Source: Shewanella sairae (GTDB taxonomy: Bacteria > Pseudomonadota > Gammaproteobacteria > Enterobacterales > Shewanellaceae). Taken from it: a stretch of DNA of 64,000 nucleotides. A program made the translations under genes and the position numbers. The notes under the pieces were generated by a model. That model had not been told where the DNA came from and did no database searches. It was given only the letters and a program-made list of their open reading frames with translations. The stretch lies in contig NZ_JAKILT010000005.1 of the NCBI RefSeq assembly GCF_023283535.1, positions 62,001 through 126,000 on the forward strand. Reading direction: 5' to 3'. Below, piece after piece: positions 45,159-54,900 of this stretch; the first letter of the stretch is position 1; each line of letters starts with the position of its first letter.

Positions 45159-46034
45159 ATGAATATTTTCCTCGCCATGATCACTGCATTTTTTTGGGGC
45201 ACCACCTACGCGGTTACTCAGTTCAGCTTACCTGACTGGCCACCAATGCTATTAGGTGCGATCCGCGCGTTACCGGCGGGGTTAATTTTATTGGCGATTA
45301 AACCAAGTTTGCCGAATAAAGCTGACTGGCCGATTCTAATTAAACTTGGTGCGATCAATATCGCCATCTTCTTCAGCCTGATTTTTGTTATGGCATTAAC
45401 GCTACCATCAGCGATCTCTGGCGTCGGTATGGTTTCCGTCCCCGTGTTTGCCATGTTGTTTCATTGGGTTGTCAGTAAAAAGCGCCCCAACTCGCTGCAA
45501 GCAATATCAGGTGCGGTCATTATTGCCCTTGCTTGGTTATTGTTTGATCCAAAATCGATCAGCTTAAATCCGCTTGGCTTAGCCGCTATGCTCGCTGCAA
45601 TTAGCTGCATTATTGTTGGCAGTACCATGACAAAAGCACTAGGCAGCCGCATTCACTGGTGGACAGTGCTCACTTGGCAACTGATTATAGGTGGCAGCTT
45701 GTTACTGGTAGTTGCAGGGATCCACGCTAGCTACGCCCCCGAGGCATATGTGGCAGCAGTGCAGCACATTGACTGGCGCAATGCGATGGGGATCGCTTGG
45801 ATCGTCCTACTCAATACGGCACTGGGTTACGGCCTATATGTATGGTTATTGCAGCGGATGAGTGTGGTCGACTTTGCCTTTGGCGGTATTGCAAACCCTA
45901 TAGCCGGGATCATCAGCGGTATGATTTTACTCGGCGAATCATTTACAGCGCAGCAATACCTGCTAATGGCAGGCATGATCTTAGCTTCTGTTACGCCAGC
46001 GCTTATCCAGCTTATACGCCAACGCCTAGACTAA
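45159..46034 (+). CDS. EamA/DMT-type inner-membrane exporter
   Basis: The 291-aa protein has ten membrane helices in two EamA repeats (about 2-135 and 145-285). Its first half begins MITAFFWGTTYAVTQF, as in the RhaT/YedA/YdcZ-like group. Transport of metabolites or drugs outward is the common role. The MarR regulator upstream and the operator repeats suggest induction by a toxic small molecule. The ATG has an AGCAAGGTAG site. No terminator is clear before the guanine riboswitch region. Confidence 0.9.
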   Translation: MNIFLAMITAFFWGTTYAVTQFSLPDWPPMLLGAIRALPAGLILLAIKPSLPNKADWPILIKLGAINIAIFFSLIFVMALTLPSAISGVGMVSVPVFAMLFHWVVSKKRPNSLQAISGAVIIALAWLLFDPKSISLNPLGLAAMLAAISCIIVGSTMTKALGSRIHWWTVLTWQLIIGGSLLLVVAGIHASYAPEAYVAAVQHIDWRNAMGIAWIVLLNTALGYGLYVWLLQRMSVVDFAFGGIANPIAGIISGMILLGESFTAQQYLLMAGMILASVTPALIQLIRQRLD

Positions 46035-46193
46035 GTGTGCTAAAGCGACCTCTTACAACTCCGGCTCAGTCTATATCGACTGAGCCAAATTAATGCTTTT
46101 CAGTCAACGCAAAACATTGATCCACAGCACACTTCTCTTGTAATTGTTTGCGCAACCTCCGTGCTTGCGTACAATCCGCGCCAACAATTTATT

Positions 46194-46262
46194 GTGCTGT
46201 ATATCGCTGGAAATTTGGTCCAGAAGTCTCTACCACAAGACCTAATCTTGTGACTACAGCCC
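46194..46262 (+). promoter_or_regulatory. Guanine-type purine riboswitch aptamer
   Basis: P1 is GCTGTA (46196-46201) with TACAGC (46255-46260). The conserved core reads TATATCG, L2 AATTTGG inside the P2 stem CTGGA/TCCAG, then AGTCTCTACC, P3 ACAAG/CTTGT with loop ACCTAAT, and GACTA at the 3' junction. The base at the specificity position (equivalent to xpt C74) is C in GACTA, so the ligand should be guanine or hypoxanthine and not adenine. This fits the purine permease that follows. Confidence 0.93.
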
Positions 46263-46274
46263 AATCACCGTCTG

Positions 46275-46357
46275 TTGCCAAACGTCTACAACACTTGGCA
46301 GCCCAGTGGTATCTGCCAATAAATGTATTGAACTCTCTGCGCTTAAAAATAAGCGCA
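46275..46357 (+). promoter_or_regulatory. Expression platform with competing hairpins
   Basis: Three short blocks can pair in two exclusive ways: A = TTGCCAA (46275-46281), B = TTGGCAG (46295-46301), C = CTGCCAA (46313-46319). A pairs with B, or B with C. A separate perfect 8-bp hairpin TGCGCTTA-AAAA-TAAGCGCA (46338-46357) follows. There is no long U-tract, so control of translation or Rho access is more likely than intrinsic termination. Confidence 0.65.
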
Positions 46358-46383
46358 TCAATAAACATTAATAAGGCACCACT

Positions 46384-47754
46384 GTGGCAATCTCTAGCTT
46401 ACTTCGACGTGCGGGACAGTCCCGCTTTATGGAAAACACTTTCCAACTTTCTAAGCGCAATGCCAATGTTGGCACCGAGCTTTACGCAGGCTTTATTACC
46501 TTTTTGGCTATGAGCTATATTTTGGCGGTGAACCCGGCGATTTTAGGTAGCATTGATGGCATGGATAAAGGCGCCATCTTTACCTCCACAGCATTAGCCG
46601 CAGCACTCGCCACCTTGATAATGGGCTTTTTCGGCAACTACCCAGTGATGCTAGCCCCTGGCATGAGCATGAATGGTTTCTTCAAAGGCATGCTAGCATC
46701 AAGCTCTGTGGCGCTGATTTGGCACGAGGCACTATTCGGCATTTTCTTGTCGGGTATCGTGTATTTAATCTTCTCGATGACCAAAATTCGCAAGCAGATG
46801 ATTGAGTCGATCCCAGAGGATCTTAAACTCGCTATCACAGTGTCTTTAGGCCTGTTTATCGCCTTTTTAGGTTTAAAGAATGCCGGGATTATTGTTGCGA
46901 ACCCAGTGGTGCTGGTGAGCATGGGAGATATTAGCCAACCGCAAGTTGCCATTGCCTTTATCAGTTTATTTGTCGCAGTAGGCTGCATGGTGCGCAATAT
47001 TAAGCTCGCCACTTTTATCGCCTTTATGACTTCAATTACCTTAACGCTTATTAGCGATGCGGTGCTAGGTACCCAATATGCGCCAATTCCTGAAAACTGG
47101 TTTAGCGTACCACCAAGCATTGAGCCGAGCTTTGGTAAGGTATTTAACTTTGAGTTTCTCACCGTCGATAAGCTATTTGATCTGCTATTTATCGTGATCA
47201 TTTTCTTTATCGTCGACTTCTTCGATGGTTTATCGACCATTGTGGGTGTGGGTAAAGACGCAGGTATTATCGATAAAGATGGCAAGGTACCAAACGCACG
47301 TTCAGCACTGGTTGCTGATGCGGGCGGCACCGTGATTGGTAGCGTATTAGGCACAACTTCCATTACTGCGTTTTCTGAGTCGGGTATTGCCTCAGCCCAA
47401 GGGGCTAAAACCGGTTTAGCCGCGGTGGCAACTGCCTGTTTATTCTTGCTGGCACTATTTTGCTACCCAGTGTTCTCGATGTTTTCTACCGCTATTGTCG
47501 CGCCAGCGATGATAGTGGTCGGTATATACATGGTTGGCCGCTTAGGTCATATCAATTGGGACCATAAGCCTTCGTGTATCGCCGCCTTCTTTACCATTAT
47601 GTTCACCATTTTAAGCTTCTCACCGGCTAACGGTATGGCGATGGGCTTTATCAGCTATGCATTTGCTATGGTAGTGGCTGGCAAAGGCCGTGAAGTACAC
47701 CCGATCATCTATGCCCTATCACTGATCTTTATCGCTTACTTGTTGATGCTTTAA
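46384..47754 (+). CDS. NCS2 family purine permease (guanine/hypoxanthine type)
   Basis: The 456-aa protein has about 12-14 helices and the AzgA/GhxP subgroup layout, with GFITFLAMSYILAVNP near residues 35-50, MLAPGMSMNGFF and DFFDGLSTIVGVG later. E. coli GhxP and GhxQ take up hypoxanthine and guanine. A guanine-type riboswitch in the leader supports that substrate. The start is taken as GTG 46384, because AAGGCACCACT precedes it; an ATG at 46429 is a reasonable alternative with a weaker site. A bidirectional terminator follows. The permease is the only gene of the unit. Confidence 0.93.
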   Translation: MAISSLLRRAGQSRFMENTFQLSKRNANVGTELYAGFITFLAMSYILAVNPAILGSIDGMDKGAIFTSTALAAALATLIMGFFGNYPVMLAPGMSMNGFFKGMLASSSVALIWHEALFGIFLSGIVYLIFSMTKIRKQMIESIPEDLKLAITVSLGLFIAFLGLKNAGIIVANPVVLVSMGDISQPQVAIAFISLFVAVGCMVRNIKLATFIAFMTSITLTLISDAVLGTQYAPIPENWFSVPPSIEPSFGKVFNFEFLTVDKLFDLLFIVIIFFIVDFFDGLSTIVGVGKDAGIIDKDGKVPNARSALVADAGGTVIGSVLGTTSITAFSESGIASAQGAKTGLAAVATACLFLLALFCYPVFSMFSTAIVAPAMIVVGIYMVGRLGHINWDHKPSCIAAFFTIMFTILSFSPANGMAMGFISYAFAMVVAGKGREVHPIIYALSLIFIAYLLML

Positions 47755-47771
47755 GCTTGTTACAGCCAATA

Positions 47772-47800
47772 AAAAGGGTCTGCAATGCAGACCCTTTTCT
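47772..47800. terminator. Bidirectional terminator
   Basis: AAAAGGGTCTGCA-A-TGCAGACCCTTTT (47772-47798) is a 13-bp stem with A/T tracts on both sides, between the permease gene and the convergent YoaE-like gene. Confidence 0.92.
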
Positions 47801-47814
47801 TTAGGTAAAACTGA

Positions 47815-49344
47815 TTAGTTCGCTTGAATATGACTCACTTTGACCATTGATACTTTGAAGTCATCAGCTTCGACGATTTCAAATTTTAGCTTAGCAAACT
47901 CAACCACATCACTCACCTTAGGAATGGTTGAGTTCACCGCTAACAATAGACCAGCAACAGTAATGTACTCTTGCTGCTTATCGATTAAGCCTATGGTCTC
48001 TAAACGCGACTCTAAGTCATGCAGTGAAGTCGAGCCTTTAACTAACCAGCCATCGTGACACACACTGATCTCAGGGATCTCACCAATATCAGGGAACTCA
48101 CCCACAATCGACTCAAGCAAGTCATGTAAAGTGACAATACCTTGAATGCTACCAAACTCATCAGCAAGCACTGCCATGCCTGCTCTTGATTCTCTAAAGC
48201 CATCGAGTAAACGAATCACGTTAATGCTATCTGGCACGATATAGGCAGGATAAGCCGCTGCGATATCCGCTAGGTTTTCACCCGCTTCAATGCCTAGTAG
48301 TAAATCTTTACTACGCACGATACCGACTAAATTATCTAACGAGCCACTGCATACTGGGAAGTTTTGGTGGCGACTGTCTTTAATCGTTTGTTTAATCTTA
48401 TCAGTGCAGTCCTCTGTATTTAACCAAACCGTCTCACTTCTTTGAGTCATCACAGTGCGCACATTACGCTCTGATAGTGATAATACACCGGTGACCATCT
48501 CACGCTCTGCATCTCCAAAGCTGACTGGCGCAGGCTCTGCGCCTTCGTCATCATGGACGTTGTAATGCTTATTTCCCATCAAGCGGAAAATAGCTTCTGT
48601 AGTACGTTGGCGCAGTGGCACTCGCTCAGCATGCTTTGCATGGCTTGAGCTGATCATTTGGTTAAACATTTCAATTAAAATTGAGAAACCAATTGCTGCG
48701 TATAAGTAGCCTTTAGGAATATGGACCCCAAAGCCTTCTGCTACCAGAATAAAGCCAATCATCAACAAGAAGCTTAAACACAATACGATAACGGTTGGGT
48801 GCGCGTTAACGAAGTTAGTGATCGACTTAGACGCTAATAGCATCACAATCATAGACACGATAACCGCAATCATCATCACAGTTAAACTATCGACCATACC
48901 TACAGCGGTAATAATTGAATCGAGTGAGAATACAGCATCTAGCGCTAAGATCTGCGCGATGATCACACCAAAACTGGCATAAACATTAGTGCCTTGCTGT
49001 TGATTCATATCGCCTTCAAAGCGTTCATGCAATTCATGAGTCGCTTTAAATAATAGGAATAGACCACCTGTGATTAAAATCAGATCTCGGGTTGAGAAGC
49101 TGAGATCGTAAATACTGAACAGAGGCTGGGTTAATGTGACTAACCAAGACACAATACTCAGTAAGCCTAATCGCATAATAAGCGCGAGCGACAATCCGAT
49201 GGTTCTTGCCTTGTCTCTTTGTTCTGGCGGAAGCTTTTTAACTAGAATGGCAATAAAAACGAGGTTATCGATACCGAGTACGATTTCGATAATAATTAAG
49301 GTAATTAAACCAATCCAAATTTGGGGTTCAAGCAGAAATTCCAT
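47815..49344 (-). CDS. yoaE: YoaE-like TerC/CBS/CorC-HlyC membrane protein
   Basis: The 509-aa protein has a TerC-type membrane domain (about 1-230, ending in a helix cluster with [19 protein letters not shown]-like motifs), two CBS domains (about 290-420) and a CorC_HlyC transporter-associated domain (about 430-505). This is the E. coli YoaE/YegH arrangement. TerC proteins are linked to metal (Mn2+) homeostasis. The start at 49344 gives [13 protein letters not shown], matching E. coli YoaE; a second in-frame ATG 18 bp upstream was not used. It is convergent with the purine permease. No metal-sensing riboswitch was found upstream. Confidence 0.9.
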   Translation of the reverse strand: MEFLLEPQIWIGLITLIIIEIVLGIDNLVFIAILVKKLPPEQRDKARTIGLSLALIMRLGLLSIVSWLVTLTQPLFSIYDLSFSTRDLILITGGLFLLFKATHELHERFEGDMNQQQGTNVYASFGVIIAQILALDAVFSLDSIITAVGMVDSLTVMMIAVIVSMIVMLLASKSITNFVNAHPTVIVLCLSFLLMIGFILVAEGFGVHIPKGYLYAAIGFSILIEMFNQMISSSHAKHAERVPLRQRTTEAIFRLMGNKHYNVHDDEGAEPAPVSFGDAEREMVTGVLSLSERNVRTVMTQRSETVWLNTEDCTDKIKQTIKDSRHQNFPVCSGSLDNLVGIVRSKDLLLGIEAGENLADIAAAYPAYIVPDSINVIRLLDGFRESRAGMAVLADEFGSIQGIVTLHDLLESIVGEFPDIGEIPEISVCHDGWLVKGSTSLHDLESRLETIGLIDKQQEYITVAGLLLAVNSTIPKVSDVVEFAKLKFEIVEADDFKVSMVKVSHIQAN

Positions 49345-49627
49345 CGTGTGTTCATTTTCCAAATACCGATATTGTTAATATCAGCTTGGTCAATAGCTCC
49401 AAAATATAACGCATTAATAAGAGTTAAATGCATTTATATTGGAGAATCGCAAAAAACAATAATTAATTAAACTTTAACTTTGGAAAGTGTCGACCTAATA
49501 ACAGGTAAGATGAGCCCATTTATCTTTTTCGCTATACACATAATCCAACTAATCCAGCAGCGACCGCCTTATGTTTTTGCCGTTAATCACCGCCATAAAA
49601 CTAAGGTATTTGTCGCCGAAGAGCGTG

Positions 49628-50419
49628 TTAGTCACAAGATGAGCTGTATTTATTTAGCTCAATGAGTCCGCGTAATATAATGCCGTGGTAGCGCGCTTGA
49701 ATAAGCTGGTAATCCATTTCAGGCGCAAAATAATAGGTCACCTCTTCTGCACCGCTTTGTTCTACAGGAATAAGATTAAGCTCACCCCATGGGGCAATCT
49801 TTTTAGTTATCGGCTGTTGCACATAATACTGGTAAGGCTCAATCGCATCTGATGCCTGCCTAATTAAACGAAACTGCTGTCGCCCTCGCAGCAAAAACTC
49901 ACGCATTTGAATGGCTAAAGTGTCTACATCTCGTAACGGGATATCATCAGAGCGATAATCTTCGACATCGCCATCAATATCCACCTGAGACACTAAGCCA
50001 TTGTCACTAAAGCTGGCGTACATATCGCGGGCCCGAAAACCGGTGACTTTTTGGTGAAATTTTTGCGTCAACCATTGCTCGCTCGCATTCGACCAAGCAA
50101 GCTCAGCCGTTTGCTGGTACTGAGTGCCAATACCTAAAATACTCGCCTCACTCTTAGTGGTCACCACCGCCGTGTTGCCTTGCCAGATTTCAGTGCGATC
50201 CATAGTGCCAGTATGAATACCGCTTAGGTAAATATCGTACTGGGCATTACGACGACACTGACGCTCAGTTAATCGCTCAGATGTAACCGTTTGTAGCTGA
50301 GACGTAGTGCTAGACACAGTTTCAGCACTAGCCAGCTCAGCATCACTTGCTAAAGCACTTGTACTAAAAGCCAATCCAAGCCCCACAAGGCTAACAACTG
50401 CGCGCGATAAACCAGCCAT
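49628..50419 (-). CDS. DUF3108 periplasmic protein
   Basis: The 263-aa protein has a signal peptide (about 1-24, ending STSALA). Its DUF3108 pattern includes YDIYLSGIHTGTMDRTEIWQ, then AVVTTKSEASILGIGTQYQQ. The domain is beta-rich, and its role is unknown. Its start lies 2 bp after the stop of an Omp85-like gene on the same strand, so the two should be translated together. The end CSSSxD-type residues are unremarkable. A periplasmic partner of the outer-membrane barrel is a plausible role. Confidence 0.8.
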   Translation of the reverse strand: MAGLSRAVVSLVGLGLAFSTSALASDAELASAETVSSTTSQLQTVTSERLTERQCRRNAQYDIYLSGIHTGTMDRTEIWQGNTAVVTTKSEASILGIGTQYQQTAELAWSNASEQWLTQKFHQKVTGFRARDMYASFSDNGLVSQVDIDGDVEDYRSDDIPLRDVDTLAIQMREFLLRGRQQFRLIRQASDAIEPYQYYVQQPITKKIAPWGELNLIPVEQSGAEEVTYYFAPEMDYQLIQARYHGIILRGLIELNKYSSSCD

Positions 50420-50421
50420 GA

Positions 50422-51588
50422 TTAGAATACTTCATTCACGTTGAGGTAAAAGTTAGTTTCATTTTCGCCCACGCCAATATCGAGACGTAAATTGATGTTA
50501 TCTTTAATTTTAAAGCGAAAGCCTGTGCCGTAAGAGGTCAGCAACTCTTCATTTAAGTCGCTCATCTTAGAGGCAACACTGCCAACGCCGCCCCAAAACA
50601 CCATGCCATAACGCTGGAAAATAGGCAGACGATATTCAACCTGCCCCATCATCATTTGCTTATCACGGTAACGCCCTTTAATGTAACCGCGCATCGCACC
50701 TGAACCGCCTAAATCGGGCAGCATATTCCATGGCACATCCCCTTCAGTAAAGTGACCTTGCACCTGCCATGCAATAAGGCCTGGTGCATTACTTAACAAA
50801 GACGTTGAGCTTAAATCGATATAGTTAGCGAGCTCGACATCGTAAGTCGAAAACGATGAATACTCACTATTGTGATAAAGACCGGCATCGATTTGAAATA
50901 ACCAACCTTTGGTGGCATTCAAGCGATAATCGCGCGAATCATAGATGCTAGTTAGCTTCACACCGGTACTGAAGTTATTTGGCAGAATATCTGTAGAATC
51001 AATCGGCAAACCAGTTTCCACTAGCTCAAGTTTTTCAGCACTGGCATAGGTTAAGTCTGCTCCGATCCCCAGAAAGTAGTTATCAGCAACTTCAGTCATA
51101 TAAACGGGTTTAAAGCTATAAACTTGCTCTTCAAACTCATGATGGTTGGCATCAATGTTGCCCTGCTCAATGCCTTGACCATAATACACTGCCGCCTCAT
51201 TATGCAGCTCTAGACCAAGTTGCAGACGCTGCTTACCACCGTTGAAAAATGTCATATTTTCCACTTCAACGCCGTAAGAATTATTCATCGACACAAACGA
51301 ATTAAGCACGATAGATGAAGGCTGCTCTTCACCCGATGAACCATCGGTTTTATATAGGCCAACCATAAGTAAGCCCACACCAAACTTCTTCTCTGGTGTG
51401 TAATACGCCGTAGGTAGGTAGCTCATATCGATAGGCTTAGTTTCATCAAACTCACCATCGGCGCCAAACACTGACAAGATCTCATCAACCCAAGTCGGCT
51501 GCATATCTTTTGGTGTTTCAAACAGTGGCTCAACGGCAATCGCCTGATTAGAAAGTGCTAAGAAGGTTAACAGTAAAATCCGTTTCAT
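50422..51588 (-). CDS. Omp85/D15-like outer-membrane protein without POTRA
   Basis: The 388-aa protein has a signal peptide (about 1-18, ending QAIA). A 16-strand-type barrel follows that keeps the Omp85 signature DLGGSGAMRGYIKGRYRDKQ (loop 6 RGY) and ends in Phe (LNVNEVF). No POTRA repeats precede it: the mature part starts at residue about 19 and the barrel pattern begins near 55. Such short barrels occur in Shewanella, and their role in secretion or lipid movement is not known. The DUF3108 gene follows two bases after it. Its promoter is just downstream of a peroxidase gene relic. Confidence 0.85.
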   Translation of the reverse strand: MKRILLLTFLALSNQAIAVEPLFETPKDMQPTWVDEILSVFGADGEFDETKPIDMSYLPTAYYTPEKKFGVGLLMVGLYKTDGSSGEEQPSSIVLNSFVSMNNSYGVEVENMTFFNGGKQRLQLGLELHNEAAVYYGQGIEQGNIDANHHEFEEQVYSFKPVYMTEVADNYFLGIGADLTYASAEKLELVETGLPIDSTDILPNNFSTGVKLTSIYDSRDYRLNATKGWLFQIDAGLYHNSEYSSFSTYDVELANYIDLSSTSLLSNAPGLIAWQVQGHFTEGDVPWNMLPDLGGSGAMRGYIKGRYRDKQMMMGQVEYRLPIFQRYGMVFWGGVGSVASKMSDLNEELLTSYGTGFRFKIKDNINLRLDIGVGENETNFYLNVNEVF

Positions 51589-51735
51589 AAATGCTCGAAT
51601 TAATAGTGAAGAATAATGGAGTGTTGTAGGCGATATGCTGTGAAAGAAAAGTGATAATTCTGCCTGCTGCTCACCGAGCTGCGCATTCTACCATTTGAGC
51701 ACTATTCAACAATGACTTTGTGTCATGTACAAAGA

Positions 51736-51766
51736 AAAAGGAGTAAACCGATTGGTTTACTCTTTA
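51736..51766 (-). terminator. Terminator kept after the peroxidase relic
   Basis: On the minus strand, GAGTAAACC-AATC-GGTTTACTC (51741-51762) is followed by CTTTTTC. It lies about 20 bp after the stop of the relic, as for an intact 3' end. Confidence 0.85.
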
Positions 51767-51782
51767 GCATAGGCAGCATGGC

Positions 51783-51923
51783 TTATTGCATAACCGCTTC
51801 AAGACGCAGACCATCTGGATCTAGGGGGATCCAAGGCGTTAAACAGTCGCTATTGCGACCTTCAGCTAAACAACTATCTGTTAAGCTATGCAAAAATGCG
51901 ACGAGTTGACTCACTTGTGTATC
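51783..51923 (-). pseudogene. 3' relic of a di-heme cytochrome c peroxidase (MauG-like) gene
   Basis: Translated on the minus strand, about 46 codons with no good start give QLVAFLHSLTDSCLA, then DCLTPWIPLDPDGLRLEA and a stop. The LVAFL-SLTD pattern followed by Cys, PWIP and DPDG is typical of the C-terminus of large di-heme cytochrome c peroxidase/MauG-like proteins. The rest of the gene is missing: a stop codon precedes the frame, and the neighbour to the right is the unrelated HD-GYP gene. The natural terminator survives. This is a deletion remnant. Confidence 0.6.
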
Positions 51924-51963
51924 CTAGGATTCCAGCCAGCTCTACTGTTATGACTAGAATAAC

Positions 51964-54900
51964 TTATGCTCTTTTTTCCATCGCTTTACAGTTTATATAT
52001 TTAGCAATATCCACTTCATTAATCTGCGCCGGGTCGAGGAATTTATTGGCATATTGCAAATAAATTCCGCTTGATAGAAACAACTTAAAAAGATCCATAT
52101 CTAAGTGCTCATCAAGTGCCATCTTATATAAAATATCAATCGCAACGCTTAGCGGCTTCGCCTTTTTATATGGTCTATCAGCAGCGGTTAACGCCTCAAA
52201 AATATCGGCGATAACCAAGATCCTCTCAGGGATCGATAAGTCTTCCGCACTAAGCTTACGTGGATAACCTGTGCCCTTTAAGGTTTCATGGTGAGTCGAT
52301 GCGTAACGTGGCACTCGAGCAAGTTCTGGTGGAAATGGTAGATTCTCCAGCATCTTAATGGTGCTGGTGATGTGCTCGTTGATCTTAAATCTATCCTCAG
52401 CAGTTAACGTCCCTCGTGAAATAGATAAATTATACAACTCACCATGGTTATATTGATCTTCTGGGATCGTCATCTTAATGCCAAATTTAGGGTCAAATTT
52501 AACTTCATTAATGCGTTTAATTATGTGCTCTGGCTTGTCACGTAAAAGCGGCTCTGTAACCGGGTAAGTTTCCTGTGGTTCTCGCTCACTCAGATTGAGT
52601 TCTTCAACAGGCGACAAACCTAATCTATCGTCAAAATGACGCTGCCAAGTAATATTCGCCAGTTCAGCCAAACGATCTTTAGCCTCTTGCCCCATAAATT
52701 CACCGCCGATATTAGCCTTGGCAATAAATTCAAAATCTTCTCTAAGCTGCTGCTGCTTTTTCGCCAACTCTGCAGTATGAAAGTCTAGCGCCCCAGCATC
52801 TTTAGTTATCTGCTTCAAATGATATATTTCGGCATCACGTAACAAGACCTCAAAGCGCATTCTCACTTCATGAATACGGTTATATACGGCTTCGAGCTTA
52901 GTGCCTTTGTCCACAATATACTCAGGCGTGGTGATCTTGCCGCAATCATGTAACCAGGCCGCAATTCTGAACTCACGATGTTCATCTGCAGAATTAAACT
53001 TAAAGTCTTTAAATGGCGCCAAATCTGACTCTTCAACAGCATCGGCCAACATTAAACCTAGCTCTGGTACTCGATTACAGTGCCCTGCAGTATAGGGAGA
53101 CTTATCATCAATCGCTTGTGCAATAAGCTTGATAAAGGACTCCATTAGCTCCTTTTGATTCTCTTCATACTCTTTAATTGAACATGACATATCCATCATA
53201 GAGTGGGCTAATTCATCAAGCTCGGTAATATTGGAATCGACTTTAATCACATCATCATATTGGCGGTTTCTGATTTTTTCATTTTCTTTGGCGAGCAACT
53301 TAATCGGCCTGATAATCGGTGAGGAGAAAACCCACGACACTGGAAAAATCAACAATAGGCATAAGCTCGTTAATAAAATGGATTGCTGAACTTTTTCAAC
53401 ACTAGGCGCGAGCAACTCTTTTGCCGGAACCACTATTGCAAAGTATTCTTGGCTCCCCGCTGATGCATCGCCAAACGGCGTAACATAAAGAAACTCTTTT
53501 ACGCCGTTAATCTCGCGTTGAATTAACTGTCTCTGGCGACTTGGTTGCTTTGCAAAATCAATTAACGCCTCATAAGGCACTGTACCTTGAGTGGTTAAGT
53601 TTTGTTTTTCGCCACCGGCAAACCATTTATCTCTTAAAGCCTGTTTTTGCTCAATTGTAATATTGGCTAAGGCTAAATTGATAACCTCAATTAACTCTGC
53701 ATTGTGTTTGGCAAGCACAATATGCAAGCCTGTATCTAGAGTTAACGGTGCAAACTGAATTTGCTCATGATATTGAATATTCTCAACAAAAAACTGCTTA
53801 GCGGTATAGTGTAAAATAATGCTGCTATCCAGAGCCGCATAGACTTCCCCCTCTTCAACCGCATGCAATACGGCATAAGTAGAAGACATCTCAACAAGCT
53901 CTATTTGCGGATAGTTACTTCTAATCACCTCTACAATTGACCAACCCGTTGGGATAGCTAATTGCTTACCAAATAACTGCTCGATATGCGTAATAGGCTC
54001 TTGCCCTTGTTGGGTCACCAAGGCATAAGGCAGTTCAAGAAAGGGCTCGCTAAACTCTCCGAGTAAACGTGTTTCGTCAGTTTTGATAACGGAATGGAGC
54101 ATGGCTAATTCTTGTTTTTTAAACTTATCGGTTAACTCTAGCCAGCTAAAGCCATTGATATATCTAAGCTCCAACCCTGTCATATCAGCCACAAGATTTA
54201 GCAAGTCAACACTGTAGCCCTGAGGCATTCCCGATATAGCAAAATCGATCGGTGCCCAATCAGTTTCATTGGACACTTTTAACGGCTCTGTTCTAGCAAT
54301 TAAATCTCGCTGCTTAGCGGTTAAAGATAAAGGAACAGATTGTGGTATTTGTATACTCGCTTGCTTCACTTGGTTTGAAGCAATTAGTTCGCCACTTTGC
54401 TTATAGAGGAATATTTGTTTATCGCTTGCGGCGTTGCCATCTTGACCTTGCATAACTAAATAATCAGATAGACTAGACAGTGCAATATCTAACGCCAAGA
54501 CAGCGCCAGTTTCTGCTAATTTTATTGAGTAAGTTTGTCCTGGAGACTGTAAGTGTTGAAACAGATAAGGCTCAGTTTTTGAAACAGTTTGAGTGTTCGC
54601 GTTGATAAACCAAGGCCGCACGCTAGCATCATACTCGCTCGATTCTGTATCCCTGACTCGCAGGGTAAATTGGTCATCAAAATAAGATTGCTTACGTTGC
54701 CGTAACTCTCCCTCACCATTGATAGCAATAAGCACCCAACGATCTAGATGAGATGCATTAAGCTGCTCTCTGATTATTGGATGGGCATCAAGATTAATCA
54801 GCTCGTAAAAATCGCCATTAGGGGTACCAATATAAAGCGCATAGAATAATGAGTTAGTTCGCATTATTTCTGCAAATACGCGCCGTGTTTCAAGATTTAC

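Noticed and set aside
46148-46513. A 121-codon frame on the plus strand covering the guanine riboswitch and the permease start
   Set aside because: It overlaps a well-conserved aptamer and the permease gene in another frame, and the product resembles no family.
46638-47363. A 241-codon frame on the minus strand across the purine permease gene
   Set aside because: It is antisense to a clear NCS2 gene, lacks a binding site and gives no recognised domain, and its length follows from the codon use of the real gene.
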